64,000 nucleotides of DNA from Candidatus Trichorickettsia mobilis (GTDB lineage Bacteria > Pseudomonadota > Alphaproteobacteria > Rickettsiales > Rickettsiaceae). Position numbers and translations under genes: made by a program. Positions 23,848 to 33,379 of the stretch are shown here, piece by piece (positions within the stretch are counted from its first letter, which is position 1; every line of letters starts with the position of its first letter). Under the pieces are notes generated by a model. The model saw nothing but the letters and a program-made list of their open reading frames with translations. It made no database searches and had not been told where the DNA came from. The DNA lies in the NCBI RefSeq assembly GCF_963422225.1, contig NZ_OY728607.1, positions 682,001 to 746,000 of the forward strand, given 5' to 3'.

Positions 23848-24375
23848 CTATACCTTTTTCACTTGATTAAAAGCCAAATCTATCGGTGTCGCTTTACCAA
23901 AAATTGAAATAGATACACGTAACCGTAATTTTTCATTATCTATATCATCTATAACACCATTAAAGCTGTCAAACGGCCCATCAGTCACTATCACAACCTC
24001 ACCTATTTCATATAGTTTAGCTGAAGTAACCCCCTTCTTTTCCGACTCTAACTGCTCAAAAATATTCTTTACTTCTTTTGCGCTAAGTGGGTATGGCTTA
24101 CTTTTTTCACCTAAAAATCCAGTAATTTTTGGTACGCTTTTCACTAAATGCCACGACTGATCGGTCATCTTCATCTTAATCAGAATGTATCCTGGCATGA
24201 ATTTCTTTTCTGTCTTCACAGGCTTACCACGCTTTATCTCAGACACTTCTATTACTGGTACAACTATTTCCTCAAAAAATTCGGACATACTATTTTTAGC
24301 AATCTGATCAAGAATCATTTGCTTTACTCGTTTTTCAGAGCCTGATAAAGTATGTATAATGTACCATTCTCCCAC
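23848..24375 (-). CDS. nusG: Transcription termination/antitermination factor NusG
   Basis: NusG binds RNA polymerase and links it to Rho or to the ribosome. About 175 aa: the NGN domain opens GEWYIIHTLSGSEKRVKQ, has KKFMPGYILIKM mid-domain, and a C-terminal KOW domain starts near 125 (IGEVVIVTDGPFDSFNGVI). I take GTG at 24375 as the start because AGGAAG lies about 7 bases upstream of it. The open frame continues to a TTG at 24396, directly after the secE stop, but that form lacks a ribosome binding site. It is coupled to secE. Confidence 0.95.
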   Translation of the reverse strand: MGEWYIIHTLSGSEKRVKQMILDQIAKNSMSEFFEEIVVPVIEVSEIKRGKPVKTEKKFMPGYILIKMKMTDQSWHLVKSVPKITGFLGEKSKPYPLSAKEVKNIFEQLESEKKGVTSAKLYEIGEVVIVTDGPFDSFNGVIDDIDNEKLRLRVSISIFGKATPIDLAFNQVKKV

Positions 24376-24396
24376 AATTAAACTTCCTAAAATCAA

Positions 24397-24597
24397 CTAT
24401 TTTCCAATGTTCAGCAAAATACGCACTAAACCATGAATACCATAATCTAATATCATACAAATGACACTACAAATCAATACTGCAACAACTATTATAGAAG
24501 TGGAAGTAATTAATTCTTTTTTATTTGGCCACACAACCTTATAAGCTTCTTGCTTAACTTGCTCATAAAATTTTATAATCTTATTATCTTTTAACAT
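24397..24597 (-). CDS. secE: Preprotein translocase subunit SecE
   Basis: The small clamp subunit of the SecYEG translocon. 66 aa: a cytoplasmic amphipathic helix with [19 protein letters not shown] (the VxWP motif is diagnostic) and one transmembrane helix near 33-55. ATG 24597 is chosen because the frame further upstream runs into the tRNA-Trp gene. It lies between tRNA-Trp and nusG, the usual order in Rickettsiaceae. Confidence 0.96.
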   Translation of the reverse strand: MLKDNKIIKFYEQVKQEAYKVVWPNKKELITSTSIIVVAVLICSVICMILDYGIHGLVRILLNIGK

Positions 24598-24615
24598 ACA
24601 CCAAATAAAGCTAAG

Positions 24616-24691
24616 TGGCAGGAGCGACAGGGATCGAACCCGCAACCTCCGGTTTTGGAGACCGGCGCTCTACCAATTGAGCTACACTCCT
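24616..24691 (-). tRNA. tRNA-Trp (CCA)
   Basis: A 76-nt cloverleaf. On the minus strand the acceptor AGGAGTG pairs with CGCTCCT, the D-arm is GCTCAATTGGTAGAGC, the anticodon loop CTCCAAA carries CCA, the T-arm is GGTTCGATCC and the 3' CCA is encoded. It lies between fusA and secE, the known rickettsial location for tRNA-Trp, and is probably processed from the operon transcript. Confidence 0.97.
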
Positions 24692-24765
24692 ATCATATTT
24701 TTATTATTTAATCAACATAATTTTACAACTAATACCATCTAACAAACAAAGGAAAAGATATTTGT

Positions 24766-26841
24766 TTATTTTTTAGACTTAATTGAATCTGCCACCAACT
24801 GCGGCACTTGATCATAATGAGAAAACAACATACTATATTGCGAACGACCTTGCGATAAAGAACGCAAACTATTCACATAACCAAACATCTCAGCTAAAGG
24901 AACATTGGCAGTAATCACCTGCGCATTACCACGTGGTTCCATATTTTGAATTTGCCCACGACGACTGTTCAAATCACCAATAATATCCCCCATATACTCA
25001 TCAGGAGTAACTACCTCAACCTTCATTATCGGCTCCAACAATTTAGGACTCGCCTTTGGCATTCCTTCTCTAAACGCCGTTTTAGCAGCAATTTCAAACG
25101 CTAGCACACTAGAATCAACATCATGGAAAGCGCCATCAATTAAAGTAGCTTTAAAATCTATCATTGGATAACCAGCGATAACACCACTATCTTTGATGTT
25201 CTTTAGCCCTTTCTCAACCCCTGGGATGAATTCCCTCGGAATAGCTCCACCAACTATTTTACTCTCAAACACAAATCCTGAACCAGGCTCTAGCGGTTCG
25301 AATATTATTTTAACTCTAGCAAATTGCCCAGCACCACCAGATTGTTTTTTATGAGTATAATCGATTTCATAGACTTTAGTTATCGTTTCACGATATGCTA
25401 CCTGCGGCGCCCCAACGTTAGCCTCTACCTTAAACTCACGCCTCATCCGATCAACAATAATTTCTAAATGCAACTCTCCCATACCTTTAATTACTGTTTG
25501 CCCGGTTTCCTGATCACTAGTCACTCTTAAAGACGGGTCTTCTGCCGCAAGCCTTGATAAAGCCAAAGACATTTTTTCCTGATCAGGCGTAGATTTTGGC
25601 TCAATAGCAAGCTCTATAACCGGCTCTGGAAATTCCATCCTTTCCAAGATAATTTGATTATCAACATCACACAAAGTCTCACCAGTAGTAGTATATTTTA
25701 ACCCAGCTAGAGCTACAATATCGCCAGCAACAGCCAATTTAACATCTTCTCTGTCATTAGCATGCATTAACAACATTCTTCCAACTCGCTCTTTCTGCTC
25801 TTTGACAGTATTCATTACAGTAGCACCAGATTGAATTTGACCAGAATAAATCCTAACAAATGTCAGCGAGCCCACAAAAGGATCAGTCATTACTTTAAAC
25901 GCCAAAGCAGCGAATTTTCCTGATGCTGAAATCACAAAATCCCGCTCTTCACCAGATTTCAGATCAATTCCTTTAACCTTACCAATATCCACTGGTGATG
26001 GTAAATAATCTATAACTGCATCTAACAACGGCTGTACTCCTTTATTTTTAAAAGCACTACCACATAACACCGGTACAAAAATACCAGCAATAGTTCCTTT
26101 CCTAATACAAGCCTTTATCTCTTCTTCCGTTAGCTCCACACCTGACAAATACTTTTCCAACAAAACATCATCAAGCTCTGCAGCCATATCAAGCAAATTA
26201 GTTCTATATTCCTTAACCTGCTTCAGCATATCATCCGGCACCTCTTCATACGAATATTCGGCACCTAAAGTTTCATCTTTCCAAATAATTGCTTTCATCT
26301 TAATTAAATCAACGACACCTTTGAAATTTTCCTCTATCCCCACTGGTAACTGAGTAACCAACGGATTAGCACCAAGACGATCTTTCATCATCTCAACGCA
26401 TCTATAAAAATTGGCGCCCATTCTATCCATTTTATTTACAAAGCACATCCTTGGTACTTTATATTTATCAGCCTGTCGCCACACCGTTTCAGACTGAGGC
26501 TCAACTCCAGCCACTCCATCAAAAACTGCTACCGCACCATCAAGCACTCGCAACGAACGCTCTACTTCTATAGTAAAATCCACGTGCCCAGGCGTATCAA
26601 TAATATTAATTCTTTGATCACGCCAAAAACAGGTAGTAGCAGCAGAAGTAATGGTGATTCCACGTTCTTGCTCCTGCTCCATCCAGTCCATGGTAGCTCC
26701 ACCTTCGTGTACTTCGCCTATTTTATGAGACTTGCCAGTATAGTACAATATACGCTCTGTAGTTGTAGTCTTACCCGCATCAATGTGAGCACAAATACCG
26801 ATGTTACGAATATCCGATAAGTCAAATTTTTTGGTCGACAT
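24766..26841 (-). CDS. fusA: Elongation factor G
   Basis: The GTPase that drives ribosomal translocation and, with RRF, ribosome recycling. 691 aa with G1 [13 protein letters not shown] near residue 18, the switch [20 protein letters not shown] (G4), and domain IV/V segments [16 protein letters not shown] and [15 protein letters not shown]. Length is standard. It begins 6 bp after rpsG; the usual tuf neighbour is absent, as in Rickettsia. Confidence 0.98.
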   Translation of the reverse strand: MSTKKFDLSDIRNIGICAHIDAGKTTTTERILYYTGKSHKIGEVHEGGATMDWMEQEQERGITITSAATTCFWRDQRINIIDTPGHVDFTIEVERSLRVLDGAVAVFDGVAGVEPQSETVWRQADKYKVPRMCFVNKMDRMGANFYRCVEMMKDRLGANPLVTQLPVGIEENFKGVVDLIKMKAIIWKDETLGAEYSYEEVPDDMLKQVKEYRTNLLDMAAELDDVLLEKYLSGVELTEEEIKACIRKGTIAGIFVPVLCGSAFKNKGVQPLLDAVIDYLPSPVDIGKVKGIDLKSGEERDFVISASGKFAALAFKVMTDPFVGSLTFVRIYSGQIQSGATVMNTVKEQKERVGRMLLMHANDREDVKLAVAGDIVALAGLKYTTTGETLCDVDNQIILERMEFPEPVIELAIEPKSTPDQEKMSLALSRLAAEDPSLRVTSDQETGQTVIKGMGELHLEIIVDRMRREFKVEANVGAPQVAYRETITKVYEIDYTHKKQSGGAGQFARVKIIFEPLEPGSGFVFESKIVGGAIPREFIPGVEKGLKNIKDSGVIAGYPMIDFKATLIDGAFHDVDSSVLAFEIAAKTAFREGMPKASPKLLEPIMKVEVVTPDEYMGDIIGDLNSRRGQIQNMEPRGNAQVITANVPLAEMFGYVNSLRSLSQGRSQYSMLFSHYDQVPQLVADSIKSKK

Positions 26842-26847
26842 ATTTAA

Positions 26848-27333
26848 CTACCTCTGGGTTCTGCGTGAGCTAAAATGTGAGAAGGCTTTATTAGCCTCAG
26901 CCATCTTATGAGTATCTTCTCTTTTCTTCATGGCTCCGCCACGATTATTAGCCGCATCAAACAGCTCTTCAGATAATTTGTCAATCATCGCCTTTTCTGA
27001 ACGTTTAACGCTAGCCGCAATAATCCAACGACAAGCTAAAGCATACCCTCTTCTTTCATCAACTGGAGATGGAACCTGATAATTTGCCCCACCAACCCTA
27101 ACTGAAGTTACCTCAAGATAAGGCTTAACATTATGCATAGCATTATTAAATGTTTCAAAAGGATCAGCACGATGTTTTTTTTCTATTCTATTTAAAGCTC
27201 CATATACTATCTTTTCAGCTAAAGCTTTTTTTCCTTCTTGCATGACATTATTTATGAACCTAGCCAACAACACACTGTTATACTTCATATCTGGCAAGAT
27301 CACTCTTTTTTCTGCAGCATGACGACGCGACAT
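26848..27333 (-). CDS. rpsG: Ribosomal protein S7
   Basis: S7 is a primary 16S-binding protein that nucleates the small-subunit head. 161 aa, starting [20 protein letters not shown], with [35 protein letters not shown] and a C-terminal [20 protein letters not shown]. It lies between rpsL (36-bp gap) and fusA (6-bp gap). Confidence 0.98.
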   Translation of the reverse strand: MSRRHAAEKRVILPDMKYNSVLLARFINNVMQEGKKALAEKIVYGALNRIEKKHRADPFETFNNAMHNVKPYLEVTSVRVGGANYQVPSPVDERRGYALACRWIIAASVKRSEKAMIDKLSEELFDAANNRGGAMKKREDTHKMAEANKAFSHFSSRRTQR

Positions 27334-27369
27334 TTTATTTCTCTCTAATGATTATTTAAAAAACTGATA

Positions 27370-27744
27370 TTATTTTGCTTTCGCTGAAGTTCCATATCTA
27401 GAACGCCCTTGTTTACGCCCCTTCACTCCTTGAGTATCATAAGTTCCACGCACTATATGATATTTCACACCTGGTAGATCAGGCACCCTACCACCACGCA
27501 CTAACACCGCAGAGTGCTCTTGTAAATTATGCCCCTCACCCGGAATGTAAGCATTAACATACTGCCCATTACTTAAACGAACTCTGGCCATCTTACGCAA
27601 CGCAGAATTTGGCTTTTTTGGAGTAACTGTCTTAACTATAACACACACTCCTTTCAAAAAGGGATTGCCTCTTAATGCAGGTGATTTTGTTTTGCGTATC
27701 TTTGACTTCCGCCCAAAGCGGACCAGCTGATTATTCGTTGGCAT
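27370..27744 (-). CDS. rpsL: Ribosomal protein S12
   Basis: S12 sits at the decoding centre and affects fidelity. 124 aa beginning [15 protein letters not shown], with [15 protein letters not shown] and [12 protein letters not shown]; the two lysines where streptomycin-resistance changes occur (PKKPNS, PGVKYH) are wild type. It is the first gene of the long minus-strand operon, so the promoter should lie upstream of 27744. Confidence 0.98.
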   Translation of the reverse strand: MPTNNQLVRFGRKSKIRKTKSPALRGNPFLKGVCVIVKTVTPKKPNSALRKMARVRLSNGQYVNAYIPGEGHNLQEHSAVLVRGGRVPDLPGVKYHIVRGTYDTQGVKGRKQGRSRYGTSAKAK

Positions 27745-28062
27745 TCAATTCCCCACATCTAAAATAAGTTAAAATTTCGGCTGAATATAATCAATTTTTC
27801 AAACAAAAGCAAGCAGCTTCTTTTGAAAAACACTGTTTACTACTTCAATACACATGGAATATATGGATTTCTAAGTATCAGATTGATAAATGCCATAGAT
27901 TTATGTAAGAATGATAATAATATTCTGTCTCACAAGTTAATATTCTTTCCATACTAAACATTTCGATATTAAATAACAAAACAAAATATTTGATTTTACT
28001 AAAATAAACCCTATCCTTACGATACACTCCACACTAAATTATAGCTGTTAAAAAATAATAAA
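27745..28062. promoter_or_regulatory. Divergent spacer between rpsL and cyaY
   Basis: 318 bp without a gene, lying between two divergently transcribed units. It must carry the promoter of the rpsL operon on the minus strand and probably that of cyaY on the plus strand. It is very AT-rich, so individual -35/-10 boxes cannot be picked with confidence, and I see no repeat or RNA gene. Confidence 0.45.
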
Positions 28063-28365
28063 ATGCAACCTATCGAATTTTCTAATATAGCTGAACAAGT
28101 TTTATTGTTTATAGCCGATACCATAGAATCACTTGATCATGATGGATCAATTGATATTGATTTTAACAACGATATGATCAATATCTCTACTAATAAAGGA
28201 ATATTTGTTATTAACAAACATTCCGCCTCAATGCAAATATGGTTAGCTTCTCCTATTAGTGGCCCTTATCATTTCTCTTATACTAATGGCAAGTGGCGCT
28301 CTCATACCGGCTCAGAATTATTTGAGATTTTAACTAATGAATTACAAATTCAATTTAAGAAGTAA
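28063..28365 (+). CDS. cyaY: Frataxin-like iron donor CyaY
   Basis: CyaY/frataxin binds iron through acidic residues and regulates iron-sulfur cluster assembly on IscS-IscU. 100 aa: an acidic first helix (IADTIESLDHDGSIDIDFNND), then the beta-sheet with GIFVINKHSASMQIWLASPISGPYHF and a closing helix ELFEILTNEL, the frataxin fold order. Length is normal. It stands 53 bp before the spermidine-synthase-like gene. Confidence 0.93.
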   Translation: MQPIEFSNIAEQVLLFIADTIESLDHDGSIDIDFNNDMINISTNKGIFVINKHSASMQIWLASPISGPYHFSYTNGKWRSHTGSELFEILTNELQIQFKK

Positions 28366-28417
28366 GACGTATAGTAATATATATCACATATATATGTAAT
28401 AGTATGAAGAAGAAATC

Positions 28418-29257
28418 ATGAATACCAAAATTACTAATCGCTCTTATATCTATGCAGTAATTTTTCTGAGCATATGTTGTTATTTAAGCGCTATAGCTCA
28501 AGCAACTCAAACAGTAATTTTGCATCATTCTTCTAATAAATATGGACCTATATGGGTTTATGATAGTGCTGATTTTAAGCGCTGTTTATCATTTGTACCA
28601 CCTGGTCAGGTTATCCAAAGTTGTATGATGACATCAAAACCTGACAAACTAATTTTTGATTATGCAAAAATGGTGTTAGGTACTTTGTACTTGAATAAGA
28701 ATCCTAAAAAAATTCTAATGATCGGCCTTGGAGGAGGAAGCGTTGCTAAAGCTTTATATACAATACTACCTTCAGTCAAATTAGATATTGTTGAAATAAA
28801 TCCAGATATTCCGGCTTTAGCAAAGAAATATTTTGCATTTAAAGAAGATGATCATACACAAATCTTTGTTGAAGATGGTTTTGATTTTATTAAAAATTCT
28901 CATCATAATAGCTATGATATAGTTATTATAGATGCTTTTACTAAAGATTATGTCCCTCCATCTTTTTTAACATTAGAATTTATACAAAATGTTCAGAATA
29001 TTTTAAAACCAAATGGAGTGGTAGCGGTCAATACCTTTAAAAACAACAACTATTATGAGCTAGAATCAAGGTTATACAAAGAAATATTTGGTAATTTCTT
29101 TAATTTAATAAGCTTAGAAACTCGTGTAATTATAGCAAAAAAAGGGAAGTTACCATCTTTTGCAAAAATTCAAAAACAGGCCATAAATTGGAAATTTAGT
29201 TTTACAAGATTGGATATTAACGAAGAATGGTTACTAGATAAATTTATTGAACAATAA
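28418..29257 (+). CDS. Spermidine synthase-like exported protein
   Basis: 279 aa with the SpeE/methyltransferase Rossmann core: IGLGGGSVAKALYTILP near residue 105, DIVEINPDIPALAKKYF and DIVIIDAFTKDYVPPSFLT. Classical SpeE transfers aminopropyl groups to putrescine. Unlike cytosolic SpeE this protein has a likely signal peptide or N-anchor (about 11-30) and a diverged gate region, so I do not assign spermidine synthesis; the substrate is unknown. Such orphan SpeE-like proteins are annotated in Rickettsia. It precedes the ABC exporter by ~100 bp. Confidence 0.75.
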   Translation: MNTKITNRSYIYAVIFLSICCYLSAIAQATQTVILHHSSNKYGPIWVYDSADFKRCLSFVPPGQVIQSCMMTSKPDKLIFDYAKMVLGTLYLNKNPKKILMIGLGGGSVAKALYTILPSVKLDIVEINPDIPALAKKYFAFKEDDHTQIFVEDGFDFIKNSHHNSYDIVIIDAFTKDYVPPSFLTLEFIQNVQNILKPNGVVAVNTFKNNNYYELESRLYKEIFGNFFNLISLETRVIIAKKGKLPSFAKIQKQAINWKFSFTRLDINEEWLLDKFIEQ

Positions 29258-29355
29258 TAACGTGTGCTTACATAACGCTTGCAGCACAAGAACGAGTTTA
29301 TGAGCTAGAGCTATGCTATATATTGTAGCCTAGGAACACCAACAAATAATTAACA

Positions 29356-31098
29356 ATGTACACTCCCCAATTCTTAAAATTAATAAAATACATAAAACTC
29401 TATAAACAGGATATCATCATTGTAATGATATCCATAATATGTGTATCCGGATCTTTACTGATGCTTGGACAAGCATTCAAACAGCTTATTGATAATGGTC
29501 TAACTGCAAAATATATTTCCTCAGTCAATAATTCAATATTACTAATTTGTCTGCTGATCATCATCTTTGGTATCAGCAGTTTTTTTCGCTCCTATTTTAT
29601 AAATAAAGTTGCAGAAAAAATTACCGCTAAAATTAGAAACGAAGCGGTTATCAACCTACTGCAGCTTGATATTTCCTATTTTGAGGACTCCAAGATCGGC
29701 AATATTATCTCCTGCCTTATTGCTGATGTTGAATTAATCGCAAAACTGATTATTGATCTACTATCATTTGTAGTGCGTAATTTGTTGATGCTAATCGGCA
29801 GTATGGGACTAATGTTTATCCATAACACTAAACTTTCTTTAATTGTACTCAGTGTAGTGCCACTATTATTGATACCGATATTAAAGCTTGGACGCCATGT
29901 GAGAGTTTTATCAAAAAATGCTTTAACTTTGCAAGGCAATATTGCTGCTAATTTAGCAGAAAATTTTACCAATATTCATACTTTATATGCATTTAATCAA
30001 CAACAACACAAAATCAATGAATTCATTGATCAAACCAATATTTATCTCCAATATGCTTCACGTAGATTAAAAATTAGAGCAGTATTTTTTGCTGGCTCGA
30101 TCTCGGTAGTGCTAGCTGCAATTACTCTAGTAATATGGATTGGTAGTAAAGATATTGTCACTAATACCATCACTTCAGGTCAAATGATTTCTTTTATTTA
30201 TTATGCTATTATCGCTGGTATGAGTGCTGGCGGCATCGCAGAATTTATTGGCGAAGCACAAAAACCATATGCCGCAATAGAACGAGTGTTTGATCTGCTA
30301 AATTTAAAACCTCAACAACAATTGAATATACATAATAACATTGCTCCGGCAGCTACTGCAAATAATATAACATTCAATAATGTAAGCTTTTCCTATCCCA
30401 GTCGACCACTAATCCAAATATTAAATAATATTACATTTAAAATTCACGCTGGCCAGTTTATCGGGATTGTCGGCAGATCCGGAGCTGGCAAAAGCACTAT
30501 AATGCAGTTACTATTAAAATTTTACCTGCCTACTAGTGGTAATATTATGATTGATGATCAGGATATTGCTGTAACAAACACTACAAAAGTACGTAAATTA
30601 ATTGCATATGTACCTCAAGATCCTAGTATTTTTTCTGGTACGATTAGATCCAATATCGCTTTCTCCAAACCAGATGCACATGAAGAAGAGATAATTCATG
30701 CAGCAACCGTTACCGGTATTCTGGATTTTGTCAACGACTTAAAAGATGGGTTAGATACACAAATTGGCGAAAAAGGAGTTAGACTATCTGGTGGACAAAA
30801 ACAACGCATAGCCATCAGCAGAGCTATCCTATACCAACCAGAAATTTTATTACTTGATGAAGCCACAAGCGCTTTAGATAGCGAAAGCGAACAAAGATTA
30901 TTCGCTGAATTACAGAATTTCATGCGTGGTAAAACTATAATTTCAATTGCTCATAGAATTTCAACCATTGAAAATGCCGATGAAATATTGGTAATAGATA
31001 AGGGAGTTTTAAGTGCTAGAGGCACTCACGATCAGTTACTAGCAACCTCCAATATATATCGTATTCTATGTGAAGAACAAATAATCAGCTTTATCTAA
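29356..31098 (+). CDS. ABC exporter, MsbA/MDR-like half-transporter
   Basis: 580 aa with a fused membrane domain (six predicted helices, about residues 15-310) and an ATPase domain. The ATPase shows Walker A GRSGAGKST near 378, Q-loop VPQDPS, signature LSGGQKQR, Walker B ILLLDEATSALD and switch AHRIST, all intact. It would work as an inner-membrane homodimer exporting lipid or a hydrophobic compound; MsbA-type lipid A flipping is possible but the substrate cannot be read from sequence. Confidence 0.93.
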   Translation: MYTPQFLKLIKYIKLYKQDIIIVMISIICVSGSLLMLGQAFKQLIDNGLTAKYISSVNNSILLICLLIIIFGISSFFRSYFINKVAEKITAKIRNEAVINLLQLDISYFEDSKIGNIISCLIADVELIAKLIIDLLSFVVRNLLMLIGSMGLMFIHNTKLSLIVLSVVPLLLIPILKLGRHVRVLSKNALTLQGNIAANLAENFTNIHTLYAFNQQQHKINEFIDQTNIYLQYASRRLKIRAVFFAGSISVVLAAITLVIWIGSKDIVTNTITSGQMISFIYYAIIAGMSAGGIAEFIGEAQKPYAAIERVFDLLNLKPQQQLNIHNNIAPAATANNITFNNVSFSYPSRPLIQILNNITFKIHAGQFIGIVGRSGAGKSTIMQLLLKFYLPTSGNIMIDDQDIAVTNTTKVRKLIAYVPQDPSIFSGTIRSNIAFSKPDAHEEEIIHAATVTGILDFVNDLKDGLDTQIGEKGVRLSGGQKQRIAISRAILYQPEILLLDEATSALDSESEQRLFAELQNFMRGKTIISIAHRISTIENADEILVIDKGVLSARGTHDQLLATSNIYRILCEEQIISFI

Positions 31099-31239
31099 TA
31101 GTTTAATGACTATACCAGATCAATTATAATATTATTCTATCCTTGCATTATCACTCAAAGTAACCTATAGTTGAATTAAGCGAGAAATATCAAACCTTTC
31201 TTGCTTAGTTAATTACTAAAATATATTGAGGTTACTGCC

Positions 31240-31814
31240 ATGAGAAAATATGACAATATTTCAAATATACTTAATACAATTCCAGGCTCTCATGTTACAC
31301 CATATAAAGCTCAGCAACGAGCAAAAGAAGATGAAGTCATAGCCATATATCAAAAATATGGAATTTTCCCTTACTCCGGCACTTGTAAAACTATATCATT
31401 ATATGACAAAGAAGTTACAGATATGAGTATGACTCTCTCTCAGAAAATATTAATAAAGCAATAAATACTTGTGTAACCATAAAAAAAGGGCAACAATATG
31501 ATTCATGGGATTATAGCGCTTGGGAGCTTCGTGCAAAGATTTGTGATACACCGAATATTTAAATGTTGGTACATTTTCACCGCTTAATCCTTTAACTAAT
31601 CTAACAACTGGCACTGCAGGAAGCGACAGATTTGGATCTAGCACCATCCGTTGACATCGGATCAAGTAGAGATTCTGCACTTAGTACCGCAGCTCGAATA
31701 TACATGGAATCCAAAGTAGAACAGACCATCCTTAAAGATGTAAACGACAGGCAGCAAGAAAAAATTTCTAGAGAGTTGGAACAACTTCGTGAAGCACATT
31801 CGCGATTTTGTTAA
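31240..31814 (+). pseudogene. Multiply frameshifted unknown gene
   Basis: A gene of unknown function broken at several points. The first frame (31240-31464) starts MRKYDNISNILNTIPG after a good AGG-like site. Coding sense then continues in another frame as INKAINTCVTIKKGQQYDSW and AWELRAKICDTP, next as VGTFSPLNPLTNLTTGTAGS, and finally as LAPSVDIGSSRDSALSTAAR to QLREAHSRFC, ending TAA at 31812-31814. Three single-base shifts would restore about 190 codons. I do not recognise the product. Confidence 0.55.
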
Positions 31815-31887
31815 TATTCTATACTAAATCTAATATATTATTGAGAGATGGATAATGCAATTATGTTATTCATCTTTAAAAAAAAGC

Positions 31888-32097
31888 TAATGTAACGCCA
31901 GTTGCCAATTAAAATTGCTAAAAACTCCCATTTCTACGTCTGAGCTGAGGGAGCTCCGCTCCCGTGGCAATCCAGTTTTACTTAAGTATCATTATTTTCT
32001 GGATTGCCACGGGAGCGGAGCTCCCTCGCAATGACGGCTGGAACCGGCATCTGTAGTGTTTAATAAAATATTTTAATTGGCAACTGGGGTTAATGTA
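31888..32097. repeat. Nested palindromic element before SSS gene
   Basis: The outer inverted arms (TAATGTAACGCCAGTTGCCA at 31888 and its near-complement ending at 32097) enclose a perfect 29-bp inverted repeat (31947-31975 and 31999-32027; GAGGGAGCTCCGCTCCCGTG and onward). The inner part ends with CTCGCAATGACGG, a motif shared with 48643-48683 and 57612-57706. The element ends 2 bp before the next gene's ATG. Confidence 0.8.
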
Positions 32098-32099
32098 AT

Positions 32100-33335
32100 A
32101 TGGTGATCAAAGAAATTCAGAATCTTGATAAAGTTACCAGTTTTTTAGATATTACAATTATTATAGTGTTTTTGCTAATAAGCTTAATAACAGGATTATT
32201 AGCAAGTAAGCATATAAAAACATTGCAAGACTATGCCATTAGCGGTAAAAATTTTAGCCATCCAGTTATTATAATATCAATTATAAGCATGTTTAGTAGT
32301 GACTTTACCACGATAGCATCGATAATTCGCGATGGCAGCTCATATTTTATTGTATTTATTTTACTTGGAATATTTGTACCATTAACAACTATGTATTTTA
32401 TTTCTACACCACACTTTTTGAGTAGTTTATCAATTGCAGAAGCTCTTGGAGAAATATACGGTAGATACATAAGGATTATCATTGCTGTGTTAGGTATTTG
32501 CCTATGTATATCTGTCGCTGTGTTTGGTATTAAATTATGGCGTTATGGTGTCATATTATTATTTCCCCAACATTTCTTTCATGATTTGAGTTTTTATATA
32601 ACTTTATCTACCATATTAATTTCTGTTATTCATTCAACCTTTGGTGGTATTAGAGCGCTAATTCTTACTAATGCAACATATTTTCTGGTATTTTGTGTTA
32701 CTATTATAACTTTAGTATTGGTAACACTATTTGCTATGGATAACCTTTATCAACTTCTCACCACTGTTCCACACTATTCTGTGGCTAAAGATCTACAACC
32801 AACTGAGCAAAGTTTTTTTAGCTTATTACTTTTTGCTATTATACCTAACTTATCTCCAATATCTTTCCAAATAATGATAAATCTTAAAGAAACCTCGCAA
32901 ATTTCCCAAACACTTATCACTACAGCTATTATATGTATTTTTATGACATTAATATTTTGTGTATTAGGCGTATTATTACGAGATTATGATCCACTTACAG
33001 TTAACGTCAATATTTATGACGGAATAAAGGGCTGCATTATAATTGGATTAATGGCACAAATTATACCAATAATTACGGCTTGCATCAATTCCTCTGCCAT
33101 TCTTTTTACTAATGACCTTTCTCAATTGCCAAATTTTAAATGTTTTAAGAACAAACTTTTAATTGCTCGTATTTTTTCTGTTTTTACTGGAACACTTATA
33201 ATTGTTCTTGTGTTTAATAATTATAGTCAGATCAATTATATAATATACCTTGGTGCTGATCTATATATATGGGTAGTAGCAATATTATTATTGTTTATGA
33301 TATTTAAAATTAATCTACCAACAAAGAAAAGATAA
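32100..33335 (+). CDS. Sodium:solute symporter-like membrane protein
   Basis: A 411-aa polytopic membrane protein with about 11-12 hydrophobic segments. The YAISGKNFSHPVIIISIISM region, TFGGIRALILTNATYF and LIARIFSVFTG resemble the SSS (SLC5/PutP) family, in which a sodium gradient drives uptake of proline, sugars or similar. It is shorter than typical members (about 480-550 aa) and the sodium-site residues cannot be confirmed by eye, so it may be a sensor-type or reduced version. The start ATG follows a palindromic element by 2 bp with no visible ribosome binding site. Confidence 0.6.
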   Translation: MVIKEIQNLDKVTSFLDITIIIVFLLISLITGLLASKHIKTLQDYAISGKNFSHPVIIISIISMFSSDFTTIASIIRDGSSYFIVFILLGIFVPLTTMYFISTPHFLSSLSIAEALGEIYGRYIRIIIAVLGICLCISVAVFGIKLWRYGVILLFPQHFFHDLSFYITLSTILISVIHSTFGGIRALILTNATYFLVFCVTIITLVLVTLFAMDNLYQLLTTVPHYSVAKDLQPTEQSFFSLLLFAIIPNLSPISFQIMINLKETSQISQTLITTAIICIFMTLIFCVLGVLLRDYDPLTVNVNIYDGIKGCIIIGLMAQIIPIITACINSSAILFTNDLSQLPNFKCFKNKLLIARIFSVFTGTLIIVLVFNNYSQINYIIYLGADLYIWVVAILLLFMIFKINLPTKKR

Positions 33336-33379
33336 TACCACCTATCATATCGCATCATTTTCCTAAACCCCGTACCACC

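Noticed and set aside
24598..24645. N-terminal extension of secE
   Set aside because: It would be translated from tRNA-Trp sequence; SecE homologues start at the internal Met.
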